A DNA stretch of 64,000 nt from Sphingobacterium sp. R2 (GCF_040760075.1 NZ_CP142884.1:4092001-4156000); one strand, 5' to 3'; shown: positions 24,505 through 34,026, numbered from the stretch's first letter. Made by a program: numbers and translations. Notes: generated by a model from the sequence alone, not told the origin.

Positions 24505-26223
24505 ATGAGTACTGTATTATCCGAACAGGAACAACTTAGAAGACAAGCGATGCAATCGTTGTTGGATATGGGAATTGACCCGTTTCCAGCGAATGAATTT
24601 GTCGTTAATGCACATGCTGCTGATATTTTAGAAAATTACGATAGAGATAAATTGAATTATAAAAACATTACCCTAGCTGGACGCATTATGAGCCGTCGTG
24701 TCATGGGAAGTGCTTCATTTTTTGAAATTCAAGATTCTACCGGCCGTATTCAAGCTTATATTAAGCGGGATGACATTTGCCCAGACGAGAATAAGGATTT
24801 ATACAACGTAGTTTTTAAAAAACTGTTGGATATTGGTGATATCGTCGGAATCAAAGGCTATGTATTCACAACACAAACTGAAGCGATTGCAGTGCACGTA
24901 GAACAACTTACCGTTTTATCTAAATCGCTACGTCCGCTACCTGTTGTTAAATCTGCTGAAGGAAAAACTTTCGACGCCTTTACAGATCCTGAACAACGCT
25001 ATAGAATGCGCTATGTGGATTTGATTGTCAATCCAGGTAATAAAGATATATTTATCAAACGGACCAAACTTTTCAATGCAATGCGTCAGTTTTTTAACGA
25101 TGCAGGTTATATGGAAGTAGAAACACCAGTTCTACAGTCTATTCCCGGTGGAGCAGCAGCACGTCCATTTATAACCCACCACAATGCGTTGGATATTCCA
25201 TTATACCTTCGCATTGCTAACGAGTTATATTTAAAAAGATTGATCGTAGGAGGATTTGACGGTGTGTATGAATTTTCTAAAAACTTCCGCAACGAAGGAA
25301 TGGACCGCACGCATAATCCCGAATTCACAGCGATGGAGATTTATGTAGCTTATAAAGACTACAATTGGATGATGGATTTTACGGAACGTCTTTTGGAACA
25401 CTGTGCATCCGCCGTCAATGGAACAACTGAAGTTACATTCGGCACGCATAAAATTGACTTTAAAGCCCCATATAAACGTATCTCGATGACAGATTCTATC
25501 AAAGAATTTACTGGATTCGATATCACTGGAAAATCTGAAGATGAAATTCGTATCGCTGCTAAAGGAATGGGTATTGATGTGAATGAAACGATGGGAAAAG
25601 GTAAATTAATAGACGAAATTTTTGGTGCGAAGTGCGAAGGCCACTACATTCAACCTACATTCATCACAGATTATCCTAAAGAAATGTCTCCTTTGACCAA
25701 AAAACATAGAGATAATCCTAGTTTAACAGAGCGTTTTGAGCTAATGGTCTGCGGAAAAGAGATTGCCAATGCGTATTCAGAGCTAAATGATCCGATTGAT
25801 CAACGTGAACGTTTTGAAGAGCAATTGCGCCTTTCCGAAAAGGGGGATGACGAGGCAATGTTTATTGACCAAGACTTCTTACGTTCACTCGAATATGGTA
25901 TGCCGCCTACTTCTGGACTTGGTATTGGAATGGATCGTTTGATCATGTTCCTGACAGACAATGCCTCCATTCAAGAAGTTCTTTTCTTTCCACAAATGCG
26001 CCCAGAAAAAGTTGCTCGAGTAGCGGAAATACAAGATTACGAGCAGGAAGGAATTCCTGCAGTATGGGTGCCAGCACTGCAAAAAATGGGTTTTACAACC
26101 ATCGAAGCTTTAAAAGAGGCAAATCCAAATAAGGTCTTTAACGACCTTGGCGGTATGCGTAAAAAGCTTAAATTAGATATCAATATGCCAACGAAAGACG
26201 AGGTATTCGCTTGGTTCAATTAA
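24505..26223 (+). CDS. lysS: Lysine--tRNA ligase (class II) with C-terminal extension
   Basis: A 572-residue enzyme that charges tRNA-Lys. The N-terminal OB-fold anticodon-binding domain spans about 50-160 (AGRIMSRRVMGSASFFEIQD). The class II catalytic core has motif 1 (VETPVLQSIPGGAAARPF), motif 2 (FRNEGMDRTHNPEFTAMEIY, about residues 262-281) and motif 3 (GLGIGMDRLIM, about 471-481). Bacterial LysS usually ends soon after the FFPQMRPEK segment, at about residue 503. This protein continues for about 70 residues (ALQKMGFTTIEALKEANP is part) that look like helix-hairpin-helix sequence. I believe such tails are common in Bacteroidota, but their role is unknown. Confidence 0.96.
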   Translation: MSTVLSEQEQLRRQAMQSLLDMGIDPFPANEFVVNAHAADILENYDRDKLNYKNITLAGRIMSRRVMGSASFFEIQDSTGRIQAYIKRDDICPDENKDLYNVVFKKLLDIGDIVGIKGYVFTTQTEAIAVHVEQLTVLSKSLRPLPVVKSAEGKTFDAFTDPEQRYRMRYVDLIVNPGNKDIFIKRTKLFNAMRQFFNDAGYMEVETPVLQSIPGGAAARPFITHHNALDIPLYLRIANELYLKRLIVGGFDGVYEFSKNFRNEGMDRTHNPEFTAMEIYVAYKDYNWMMDFTERLLEHCASAVNGTTEVTFGTHKIDFKAPYKRISMTDSIKEFTGFDITGKSEDEIRIAAKGMGIDVNETMGKGKLIDEIFGAKCEGHYIQPTFITDYPKEMSPLTKKHRDNPSLTERFELMVCGKEIANAYSELNDPIDQRERFEEQLRLSEKGDDEAMFIDQDFLRSLEYGMPPTSGLGIGMDRLIMFLTDNASIQEVLFFPQMRPEKVARVAEIQDYEQEGIPAVWVPALQKMGFTTIEALKEANPNKVFNDLGGMRKKLKLDINMPTKDEVFAWFN

Positions 26224-26240
26224 ATCGATCCAATCTGAAC

Positions 26241-26280
26241 AAAAAAAGCTGTCCCAATAAAAATTGAGACAGCTTTTTTT
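26241..26280 (+). terminator. Rho-independent terminator of lysS
   Basis: AAAAAAAGCTGTC pairs with GACAGCTTTTTTT, with inner CAAT/ATTG pairing around an AAAA loop, and ends in a T-run. Confidence 0.9.
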
Positions 26281-26360
26281 ATTGTGTAAAAACTGATAAA
26301 GAATTACCAACTGTGCATATGAATCGCAAAATTTTAATTGAAGATAGTTCACTTTTTTAA

Positions 26361-26584
26361 TTAGTTCAAGATGCTACCAGCACGCTACCATTTCTATCAT
26401 TAGCAGGGAGATTACGTCTTGAATCCCTGTTAGATTGGGAATTGGTATTGAGGTATCAATACGATGAATGGAAAGGATAGCCAAAAACCTAGATAAAGCT
26501 TTTGAAAACAGTGGCTATGACCTGATTATCTCCAAGAAAATAGCTCGGCCAATTGTATACATTTATTATATTTACATAGCATAA
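26361..26584 (+). pseudogene. Possible decayed small gene in the lysS-patatin gap
   Basis: This is the only coding-like material in the 322-base gap after the lysS terminator. One frame is open from 26361 to 26480 and reads SLAGRLRLESLLDWELVL and RYQYDEWKG before a stop, with no good start. A second frame begins at ATG 26468 and runs to 26584 (MERIAKNLDKAFENSG, then YDLIISKKIARPIVYI). Together they look like one protein broken by a frameshift and truncated. No family is recognised, and chance is quite possible. Confidence 0.22.
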
Positions 26585-26602
26585 ACGAAATCAGCTTTTG
26601 GT

Positions 26603-27658
26603 ATGAAGAATATTCTCGCGCTTGATGGTGGTGGTATAAGAGGCATCATTCCCGCAATGGTACTTGTAGCTCTAGAAGAAAAACTACAGAAGCAGACGAT
26701 GGATACAAATGCTCGTATCGCCTCGTATTTTGACTTCATTGCAGGTACAAGTAGTGGGGGAATTCTCACCAGTATTCTGCTCTATCCGGAAGAAGGAAAT
26801 CCCTCCCAACCAAAATTTTCTGCGCGAGATGCGTTAAATTTATTTGTCAATCATGGTACTGAAATTTTCAACGCTTCCAAATGGCGGCACTTTTTAGGCG
26901 GTTTCGGATTGGTCAGTGAATTATATTCCCCTATTCCTTTATCAAACGTGCTCGATAAATATTTTCAAAATTCGAGATTGAGTCAATTAATCAAGCCCTG
27001 TATTATTACAGCATATAATATCGAATTACGAAAAAATCATTTTTTCAGACAACAGAAAGCAATTACACATGGTGAAGCGAGAGATTTCTACCTCAAGGAT
27101 GTCTGTAGAGCGACTTCTGCCGCACCCACATTTTTCCCCGTCGCTGAAATCTACTCCCTTTCAAAAACCAGATACCCATTGGTTGACGGCGGCGTATTTG
27201 CCCAAAACCCTTCCATATGCGCTTTACTCGAAGTCCTAAAGGCATTTAATAGCACGCAGATAAATGATATGTTTATGGTGTCGCTAGGAACGGGTGTTTC
27301 AAAAACAGCCTATAATTACGAACATTTTAAGAAGAATCTTGCCATCCAAATCGGTCCAGCACTAGTGGATATTATGACAAGTGCGTCTTCTGAAAGCACT
27401 GAATTTTTCATAAAGCAATTATTTCGAAGCAACGGTAAACAGCAAAATTATCTTCGTATAGAACCATCGAACCTTTCTAGCATCAATGCGGCGCTAGATG
27501 CTGCATCGATGAACAATATCCAGAAATTGATCTCGTTATCGGATAAAATGATTAGTGAAAATGAAGATACGCTGGATTATATTGTTGCTCATCTCATTAA
27601 AGAAAAGAATCAGAAGGAGAAGAAAAATCCATGGAGCAAGTTGATGGATAAATTCTAA
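26603..27658 (+). CDS. Patatin-like phospholipase
   Basis: A 351-residue lipid acyl hydrolase. The oxyanion loop LDGGGIRGIIPA is at residues about 7-18. The nucleophile serine is in GTSSGG (about residues 52-57), and the catalytic aspartate is in VDGGVFAQNP (about 194-203). There is no signal peptide, so it acts in the cytoplasm or at the inner face of the membrane. The layout resembles Pat17/CapV-type patatins. CapV-like members can be phage-defence effectors, but no cyclic-nucleotide synthase or other defence gene adjoins it, so a housekeeping lipase is the simpler reading. It is 31 bases upstream of the SpmAB gene on the same strand. Confidence 0.9.
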   Translation: MKNILALDGGGIRGIIPAMVLVALEEKLQKQTMDTNARIASYFDFIAGTSSGGILTSILLYPEEGNPSQPKFSARDALNLFVNHGTEIFNASKWRHFLGGFGLVSELYSPIPLSNVLDKYFQNSRLSQLIKPCIITAYNIELRKNHFFRQQKAITHGEARDFYLKDVCRATSAAPTFFPVAEIYSLSKTRYPLVDGGVFAQNPSICALLEVLKAFNSTQINDMFMVSLGTGVSKTAYNYEHFKKNLAIQIGPALVDIMTSASSESTEFFIKQLFRSNGKQQNYLRIEPSNLSSINAALDAASMNNIQKLISLSDKMISENEDTLDYIVAHLIKEKNQKEKKNPWSKLMDKF

Positions 27659-27689
27659 AAGATTACTTTTACGCATATTTTAAATCGAT

Positions 27690-28922
27690 ATGGCATTAAA
27701 CTACGTTTGGGTTGCATTTTTTTTAATCACATTTGCCGTAGCCCTTGTAAAACTCATTTTTTTTGGGGATACCGAAATTTTCCAGCAAGTTGTAAACTCA
27801 ATCTTTGATAGTGCGAAAACAGGTGCCGAAATTTCCTTGGGACTGATCGGCATGATGAGTTTTGCCCTAGGCATCATGAAAATTGGTGAAAAAGGTGGAA
27901 TGATTAATATCTTCGCGAAAGTCGTTGGCCCTTTTTTTCATAGATTATTTCCTGAAATTCCAAAAAATCACCCTGCGCTTGGCTCTATTCTTATGAATTT
28001 CTCGGCCAATGCGCTTGGTTTAGATAATGCTGCAACGCCTTTGGGACTTAAAGCGATGAAAGAACTGCAGGAATTAAATCCAAACAAAGAAACTGCATCG
28101 AATGCCCAAATCATGTTTATAGTCCTCAATGCATCAAGTTTAACACTCTTGCCGATTTCTATCATGGCCTATCGAAAAGAAGCGGGAGCACCAGATCCTT
28201 CAGATGTATTCTTACCAATCTTAATAGCGACATTCTTCTCCACTCTGGTCGCGTTGATTCTTGTAGCGATTTATCAAAAAATCAACCTGTTGAATCGTGT
28301 AGTTTTGGGATATTTGGGTGCCATGTGCCTGTTTATCGGTGGACTGCTTTATTACTTTTCTGGGCTACAACAATCGGAGATCGAAATATTCAGCAAAGTA
28401 TTTGGAAATGTTATCTTATTTAGCTTATTTACTTCTTTCATAGGGTTGGCACTTTTCCGTAAGGTAAATGTTTATGATTCCTTTATTGAGGGAGCCAAAG
28501 AAGGCTTTGAGGTTTCCGTTAAAATAATACCTTACTTGGTTGCCATGCTTGTTGGAATTGCCGTCTTTAGAGCGTCCGGGACAATGGATTATATGGTAGC
28601 GGGTATTGCTAAAGGCATTGCCTTGTGTGGTTTGGATACGTCCTTTGTGGACGCGCTACCTGTTGCTTTTATGAAACCGTTGAGTGGCTCTGGCGCACGT
28701 GGACTTATGGTTGATTTGATGAATGCAAAAGGTCCAATGGATTTCGCGGCTCGGGTTGCGTGTGTTATTCAAGGATCCACGGAGACCACTTTTTATGTCC
28801 TTGCAGTATATTTTGGAGCGGTAGGAATTAAACGCACTCGACATGCGCTTCCATGCGCTCTACTGGCTGAATTGGCCGGAGTGATAGCTGCAATCATTAT
28901 ATCCTATATATTTTTTAAATAG
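27690..28922 (+). CDS. Fused SpmA/SpmB (Gate-domain) membrane protein
   Basis: A 410-residue polytopic protein with two nucleoside-recognition (Gate) domains. The first half matches SpmA (ISLGLIGMMSFALGIMKIGE, NFSANALGLDNAATPLGL) and the second matches SpmB (EGAKEGFEVSVKIIPYLVAM, then QGSTETTFYVLAVYFGAVG). In spore formers these are two separate proteins tied to spore core dehydration. The fusion is common in non-sporulating Bacteroidota, where its function is not known; transport of a small molecule is likely. It follows the patatin gene closely. Confidence 0.9.
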   Translation: MALNYVWVAFFLITFAVALVKLIFFGDTEIFQQVVNSIFDSAKTGAEISLGLIGMMSFALGIMKIGEKGGMINIFAKVVGPFFHRLFPEIPKNHPALGSILMNFSANALGLDNAATPLGLKAMKELQELNPNKETASNAQIMFIVLNASSLTLLPISIMAYRKEAGAPDPSDVFLPILIATFFSTLVALILVAIYQKINLLNRVVLGYLGAMCLFIGGLLYYFSGLQQSEIEIFSKVFGNVILFSLFTSFIGLALFRKVNVYDSFIEGAKEGFEVSVKIIPYLVAMLVGIAVFRASGTMDYMVAGIAKGIALCGLDTSFVDALPVAFMKPLSGSGARGLMVDLMNAKGPMDFAARVACVIQGSTETTFYVLAVYFGAVGIKRTRHALPCALLAELAGVIAAIIISYIFFK

Positions 28923-28992
28923 TTTGCAAAATAGGATCAGAACGGTTCTTTTCCATAGATAAGCCAATCGCTTAACACATAATTATATACTG

Positions 28993-29373
28993 ATGAAAAA
29001 AACAATTGCATTGATAGCCCATGACGGCAAGAAACCAGAAATGGTGGCATTTGTCAAAGATCACCAAGATTTGTTAGAACGCGCTGATATCATTGCCACA
29101 GGGACCACGGGTTCATATGTCAGACAAACTGGCCTTCCGGTAGAATTGAAACTAAGTGGCCCAATGGGAGGCGACGCACAGATTGCGGCATTAGCAGCTG
29201 AAGGAAAAGTTGATGGAATCATATTCTTTCGCGATCCACTAGGAAAACATGCACATGAACCTGATATTCAAATGCTCATGCGTGTATGTGATCTTTATAA
29301 TGTGCCATTGGCAACAAATCCGGCAACAGGAAGCCTGATTATTGAAGGTTTATTGGAAGATGTCGAAGCTTAA
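28993..29373 (+). CDS. mgsA: Methylglyoxal synthase
   Basis: A 126-residue enzyme that converts dihydroxyacetone phosphate to methylglyoxal and phosphate, bypassing lower glycolysis when phosphate is short. It shows IALIAHDGKKPEM at the start, the phosphate-binding GTTGSYV, the catalytic-Asp segment GPMGGDAQIAA (about residues 57-67), and FFRDPLGKHAHEPDI followed by NPATGSLII. It is shorter than the 150-residue E. coli form, but only at the termini. The OsmC gene starts 11 bases after its stop; co-transcription of a toxic-aldehyde source with an OsmC-type protein may be meaningful. Confidence 0.95.
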   Translation: MKKTIALIAHDGKKPEMVAFVKDHQDLLERADIIATGTTGSYVRQTGLPVELKLSGPMGGDAQIAALAAEGKVDGIIFFRDPLGKHAHEPDIQMLMRVCDLYNVPLATNPATGSLIIEGLLEDVEA

Positions 29374-29384
29374 ATTCAAATTGT

Positions 29385-29786
29385 ATGAATAATGAAGTAA
29401 TCGTTTCAATAGGGAAAATTCCCTATACAACTACAGTAAACTATGGAAAGCATCAGCTAACGGTAGACGAACCAAAAGATTTAGGCGGCGAAGATGAGGG
29501 CATCAATCCCGTTCCTTTGCTACTATCCTCTCTAGGGAGCTGCAAGGCCATAACAGTAAAAATGTACGCTGACAGGAAAGAATGGCCCCTGGAAGAAGTA
29601 TTGGTTCGTCTAACACATGAAGTACAAACGAGTGAGCAGCAACAAACGACCTATATACAATGCTATATTAGTTTTAAAGGAGATTTAGACGATGTCCAAA
29701 AACAGCGCCTATTCAAAATTGCTGAGAAGTGTCCTGTGCATAAAATATTAGCAAATCCGATTATAATAACGTCAAATCATTTATAG
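29385..29786 (+). CDS. OsmC family protein
   Basis: A 133-residue OsmC/YhfA-type protein. The two conserved cysteines are in LGSCKAITVKMY (about residue 51) and EKCPVHKIL (about residue 117). OsmC and Ohr proteins reduce organic hydroperoxides with this cysteine pair; the YhfA branch is less defined. It is probably co-transcribed with mgsA. A second, different OsmC gene lies at 39650-40060. Confidence 0.88.
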   Translation: MNNEVIVSIGKIPYTTTVNYGKHQLTVDEPKDLGGEDEGINPVPLLLSSLGSCKAITVKMYADRKEWPLEEVLVRLTHEVQTSEQQQTTYIQCYISFKGDLDDVQKQRLFKIAEKCPVHKILANPIIITSNHL

Positions 29787-29917
29787 CGTTTCTTGGGATA
29801 ACGAATAACAGTATTTATATTTGCCCGCGCAAAATCGGCCTTTAAAATTGTTAAAATCGAATGGAAAAGGTTACTGATGCTGAAATAAAGATATTTGTAT
29901 TAAAAATATAGCAAACG

Positions 29918-30877
29918 ATGCAGTTGGATCCACAAATAGCAATAGACTCGCCTTTTCGATCGATCAAACGTGAAGACTGGAAAAATTTAAACGGGAAAGT
30001 TTTGCACAACTTCAGTACCGAAGACTTAGAAACCCTTCATGCGCTAAATGAACCCCTGACAAATCAGGAGATAGAAGAAGTCTATGTCCCGTTGAGTCAC
30101 TTACTCGAAATTCATATCGATCGTTTCCAAAGCCTTCATCGGCGAACAAATCGTTTTTTTGGTAAGGAGGAAAGCAAACTTCCGTACATCATCGGTATTG
30201 CCGGATCGGTTGCCGTGGGGAAAAGTACTACAGCAAGGGTATTGCAGCGTGTACTCAGTCTACTTCCTTCAAAGCCAAAAGTAGATCTAGTAACCACAGA
30301 TGGCTTTCTTTATCCGAATAAGCAACTCATTGAACTCGGGATTCTTAACCGGAAAGGTTTTCCGGAAAGCTATGATGCCAAAAGATTAATCCATTTCCTT
30401 TCAGCCGTGAAGTCCGGTTCTCCAAGGATTGCAGTACCCGTCTACAGCCACCTGATCTATGATGTATTGCCAGACGAAGAGCAACAAATCATCGAACAGC
30501 CCGATATTCTCATTGTAGAAGGAATCAATGTATTGCAAGTCAATTCCCAGCGGCCGAGAAAAGGCCATAGCGTATTCGTCTCCGATTTCTTTGATTACGC
30601 TATTTATGTGCACGCCAGCGAAAAAAACTTGATCGAATGGTACACCAACCGATTTGAGTCACTTCGCGAAACTGCGTTCCAAAATCCAGCGTCATTTTTC
30701 CACAAATATGCAAATATGACGACTGAAGAAAGCCAGTCTATGGCCGTAAGTATCTGGAATGAAATTAATAAGCCTAACTTAATTAAGAATATTCTGCCAA
30801 CACGATATCGCGCAGATCTGATTCTGGAAAAAGGGGGCCATCACTTCGTCAAAAATATCAAAGTCAGGAAAATTTAA
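29918..30877 (+). CDS. coaA: Type I pantothenate kinase
   Basis: A 319-residue kinase that phosphorylates pantothenate in the first step of coenzyme A synthesis. The P-loop is GIAGSVAVGKSTTARVL (about residues 91-107). VTTDGFLYPN and GFPESYD follow, and VEGINVLQV marks the Walker B region. Length matches E. coli CoaA. Type I enzymes are inhibited by CoA. Its 3' end overlaps the convergent MscS gene by four bases. Confidence 0.96.
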   Translation: MQLDPQIAIDSPFRSIKREDWKNLNGKVLHNFSTEDLETLHALNEPLTNQEIEEVYVPLSHLLEIHIDRFQSLHRRTNRFFGKEESKLPYIIGIAGSVAVGKSTTARVLQRVLSLLPSKPKVDLVTTDGFLYPNKQLIELGILNRKGFPESYDAKRLIHFLSAVKSGSPRIAVPVYSHLIYDVLPDEEQQIIEQPDILIVEGINVLQVNSQRPRKGHSVFVSDFFDYAIYVHASEKNLIEWYTNRFESLRETAFQNPASFFHKYANMTTEESQSMAVSIWNEINKPNLIKNILPTRYRADLILEKGGHHFVKNIKVRKI

Positions 30878-31722
30878 CCTTTGCCGCGCTGAAATTGCAA
30901 AATTTCATTCAATATTCTGCTCTGTACCTGCTGATGTATCTTGTTGCTGGAAGAAATCGTACTAACTTCAACTTTGTATTTGATGTAATCTTTAGCAATA
31001 TCAGCAACCTTAATAATAAAACCTTTGGAATGGTCCAAATTAGGATTCTGCTGAAACAAAGGTGTTAAATAACATTCCAATTCCTCTACTGCAACAGCAA
31101 TATCAATAGGTAACTCAAACTTAACAACAATTTTATTTGATTTTTGAGAAGTTTTATTGACTAGCGTTGCCGTAAATACTAAATTGTTTGGAATCATTAC
31201 CGCGTCGTCATCTTCATCTCGTACAACAAGATTGGCCAATGTGATATCGACAATCTTTCCCTGGTACTCACCTATTTTTATCCGGTCTCCCACCGAAAAT
31301 TGATCGGAAAACATGATGATCAAACCAGAAATCATATTGGTGATATATTCTCTAAATATTACAGCAATCGCCATGGCAACGATTGTCATGCTGGTAATAA
31401 AATCTTTCGGATTAATACCAACGGCAATCATTAGGCTAACAATAAAGAAAAACACATTACAGACAGTAGCGACACGTGTAATGCCAAGTACAAAATTACC
31501 ACGGACAATCTGTTGTTCATTTCTACTGTTGTATAATTTTACAAGTATAAAATGTCCAATTGATATCAAAACACTTGCGGTTAAAAATGTGTTTAATCCG
31601 TATGCGATATTTCGAATAATCTCCTTTTGCTTATAAAAGCTTTCAAATTGAACAAATGATGCCGTCAATGCAACGAGCAGTATCATCCGTATAAAAAAAG
31701 AAATTGAAATTGACTTTCTCAT
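30874..31722 (-). CDS. Small mechanosensitive ion channel (MscS family)
   Basis: A 282-residue channel with about four hydrophobic segments; the last is the pore helix and reads VAMAIAVIFREYITNMISG (about residues 133-151). The MscS beta domain follows with DQFSVGDRIKIGEYQGKIVD and the classic VMIPNNLVF (about 198-206). These channels open on membrane stretch to release solutes during hypo-osmotic shock. It is convergent with coaA and overlaps its last four bases. Confidence 0.93.
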   Translation of the reverse strand: MRKSISISFFIRMILLVALTASFVQFESFYKQKEIIRNIAYGLNTFLTASVLISIGHFILVKLYNSRNEQQIVRGNFVLGITRVATVCNVFFFIVSLMIAVGINPKDFITSMTIVAMAIAVIFREYITNMISGLIIMFSDQFSVGDRIKIGEYQGKIVDITLANLVVRDEDDDAVMIPNNLVFTATLVNKTSQKSNKIVVKFELPIDIAVAVEELECYLTPLFQQNPNLDHSKGFIIKVADIAKDYIKYKVEVSTISSSNKIHQQVQSRILNEILQFQRGKG

Positions 31723-31840
31723 TTTTACCCTAAATCTAAAACTGTTTTAATCCTTCAAAGCTTGATTTCTGAATACCTACCGCACAAGAATATCTCTATA
31801 AGAACGGAATAAAAGCGGCCTGCTAAGCTAAACAATTTTA

Positions 31841-31886
31841 CTTTACGCAAAAAGCATTATCAGGAAATACCTATCTTTGCGTAAAG
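31841..31886 (+). promoter_or_regulatory. Promoter of the P-type ATPase flanked by an 11-base inverted repeat
   Basis: TATCTTTG (31872-31879) matches TAnnTTTG. CTTTACGCAAA (31841-31851) and its exact complement TTTGCGTAAAG (31876-31886) flank and overlap it, 24 bases apart. TTTACG occurs again at 31893-31898. This looks like an operator for a metal-responsive regulator; no candidate regulator gene is adjacent. Confidence 0.5.
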
Positions 31887-31903
31887 ATATTATTTACGAT
31901 TAA

Positions 31904-34003
31904 ATGAAGGAATCCAACGTGCATACTGAACTACATGTAACCGGAATGCACTGCGCAAATTGTGCTATTTCAATCCACAAATACCTGGAAAAAAACGGAG
32001 CTAAAGACATCTATATTGATTTCGTAGCTGATGAAGTCAAATTTTCCGATATCCCCCAAGAGCAAATACCAATGCTGGTCGAAGGGATTGAGTCTTTAGG
32101 ATACAAAGTAATCGATGGTCAGGATGATAAGCCTAGCTTTTGGCACTCCATTGAATTTAAGTTTTTCTGTTGTTTGATTTTTACCGTACCTCTATGGAGC
32201 CATATGTTTACCGCTTATCCTTTGCTCCATGATCCTTATATCCAGCTCTGCCTTTGTATACCTGTATATCTTATTGGCTTTTCCTATTTTGGGATCAGTG
32301 CGTTACGATCCATATGGAATAAAATGCCAAATATGGATGTGCTCATATTAGTCGGATCTACAGCAGCTTTTATCTATAGTCTGATTGGCACAGGCTATAA
32401 TCTTGGGCACGATTATCAATTTTACGAAACCTGTGCTACGATCATTACATTGGTCTTTTTAGGAAACGTATTGGAAAAACGGGCTGTAAAAAAAACGACA
32501 TCTGCAATCAAAGATCTGATCAAATACCAAAACGTGGATGCAATTAAGATCGATGGTGATCAGGAAATAACCATATTGGCCAAAGAAATTAAATCTGGTG
32601 ATATTTTAAAAGTCAACACAGGAAATCAGATTCCTGTCGACGGCGATATTTTGGAAGGGCGAGGCTGGGTAGACGAGTCGATGTTAACAGGAGAAAGTAT
32701 GCCCGTTGAAAAATTGAAGTATGATGCTGTAATTGGCGGTACATTACTGACCGAGGGGAATATTAGAATTGTCGCAACCAAAGTGGGATCTAAAAGTGTG
32801 CTCTATCAAATCATCCAGTTGATCAAAGATGCGCAAGGTAAAAAACCTCCTATTCAAAAATTCGGCGATAAGGTAGCCGCTTATTTTGTACCGATCGTTG
32901 TCAGTATCTCATTCTTCACTTTTTTCATCACATATTTTATCGCACAGTTGCCACTACAACAATCTTTGATGAATGCAATAGCCACCCTGGTTGTATCGTG
33001 CCCCTGTGCAATGGGATTAGCAACTCCTACGGCTGTTATGGTCGGCTTGGGTAGAGCTGCAAAAAAAGGTATGCTAATCAGAGGCGGAAGCACTATTGAG
33101 GAAATGTCCGAACTCAAACAAATGGTATTTGACAAAACTGGAACCCTAACAACTGGCGATTTTAATATCAAAGCAATTCAAACATTCGGTATTGAACAAT
33201 CTCAAGTCGAATCGATCATAGCACAGTTGGAAAGTTATTCTAGCCATCCTATAGCGAAGTCGATCCGAAAACAGCTGAAGGAAATCAAACCCTTCCGTAT
33301 TATCTTCAAGGAAGTTAATGAGATACGAGGAAAGGGGATATTTGCCACAGATACGAATGGGAATAGTTATTCCATTTGCAATGCCAAACTTGGATCAAAG
33401 GATTATTCAAACCGTTATGACCTTACATTAACAATTAACGAAATGGTTATAGCGGGTATTGTACTTGAAGATCAACTAAAACCTTACGCAAAAGAACTCA
33501 TCCAATATCTCAAAGATAAGGGTATACGCCCCATCCTGTTGAGTGGCGATCGTCAAAGTAAATGTGAGCGCACAGCCCAGAAGCTTGGTATTGCCGACGT
33601 ATATTGGGATAAATCACCGGAGGAAAAGTTAGAAATCTTGTATAAGCTTAAAAAGAAAGGCCCAACGGCCATGGTTGGTGACGGTATCAATGATGCGCCA
33701 GCACTCACTGCAGCGGATGTGGGCATTTCTCTTGGTGATTCGACTCATGTTGCAATTCAGTCTGCCAAAGTTATCCTACTGAATAGTGATCTCCGGTCCA
33801 TTGAAAAGCTACTCAAGATCGGTCACCACACCTTACTGGCAATCAAACAAAATCTTTTTTGGGCCTTTGCATACAATATTGTCGCCATCCCGCTCGCTGC
33901 CCTTGGTTTCCTCGGCCCTATGGTGGCGGCCTTAAGCATGGCGTTTTCGAACTTAATTGTGATCGGCAATTCAGTCCGTCTCCGCTTTAAGAAATTGAAA
34001 TAA
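31904..34003 (+). CDS. copA: Copper-type P1B ATPase
   Basis: A 699-residue heavy-metal-exporting ATPase. One N-terminal HMA domain carries GMHCANC (about residues 14-20). The membrane metal site is SCPCAMGLATP (CPC at about 367), preceded by the TGES actuator loop. The phosphorylated aspartate is in DKTGTLTTG (about 411). SSHPIAKSI supplies the His-Pro pair, and GDGINDAPAL the hinge. CPC plus this helix pattern fits Cu(I) exporters rather than Zn/Cd pumps. It is a single gene with a notable inverted repeat in the promoter. Confidence 0.92.
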   Translation: MKESNVHTELHVTGMHCANCAISIHKYLEKNGAKDIYIDFVADEVKFSDIPQEQIPMLVEGIESLGYKVIDGQDDKPSFWHSIEFKFFCCLIFTVPLWSHMFTAYPLLHDPYIQLCLCIPVYLIGFSYFGISALRSIWNKMPNMDVLILVGSTAAFIYSLIGTGYNLGHDYQFYETCATIITLVFLGNVLEKRAVKKTTSAIKDLIKYQNVDAIKIDGDQEITILAKEIKSGDILKVNTGNQIPVDGDILEGRGWVDESMLTGESMPVEKLKYDAVIGGTLLTEGNIRIVATKVGSKSVLYQIIQLIKDAQGKKPPIQKFGDKVAAYFVPIVVSISFFTFFITYFIAQLPLQQSLMNAIATLVVSCPCAMGLATPTAVMVGLGRAAKKGMLIRGGSTIEEMSELKQMVFDKTGTLTTGDFNIKAIQTFGIEQSQVESIIAQLESYSSHPIAKSIRKQLKEIKPFRIIFKEVNEIRGKGIFATDTNGNSYSICNAKLGSKDYSNRYDLTLTINEMVIAGIVLEDQLKPYAKELIQYLKDKGIRPILLSGDRQSKCERTAQKLGIADVYWDKSPEEKLEILYKLKKKGPTAMVGDGINDAPALTAADVGISLGDSTHVAIQSAKVILLNSDLRSIEKLLKIGHHTLLAIKQNLFWAFAYNIVAIPLAALGFLGPMVAALSMAFSNLIVIGNSVRLRFKKLK

Positions 34004-34026
34004 AATTGATAGCTCATAAGTACAAT

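Noticed and set aside
26603..27658. Patatin gene as a CBASS phage-defence effector
   Set aside because: No CD-NTase, Cap2/Cap3 or other defence gene is within 10 kb on either side; the neighbours are metabolic and membrane genes.
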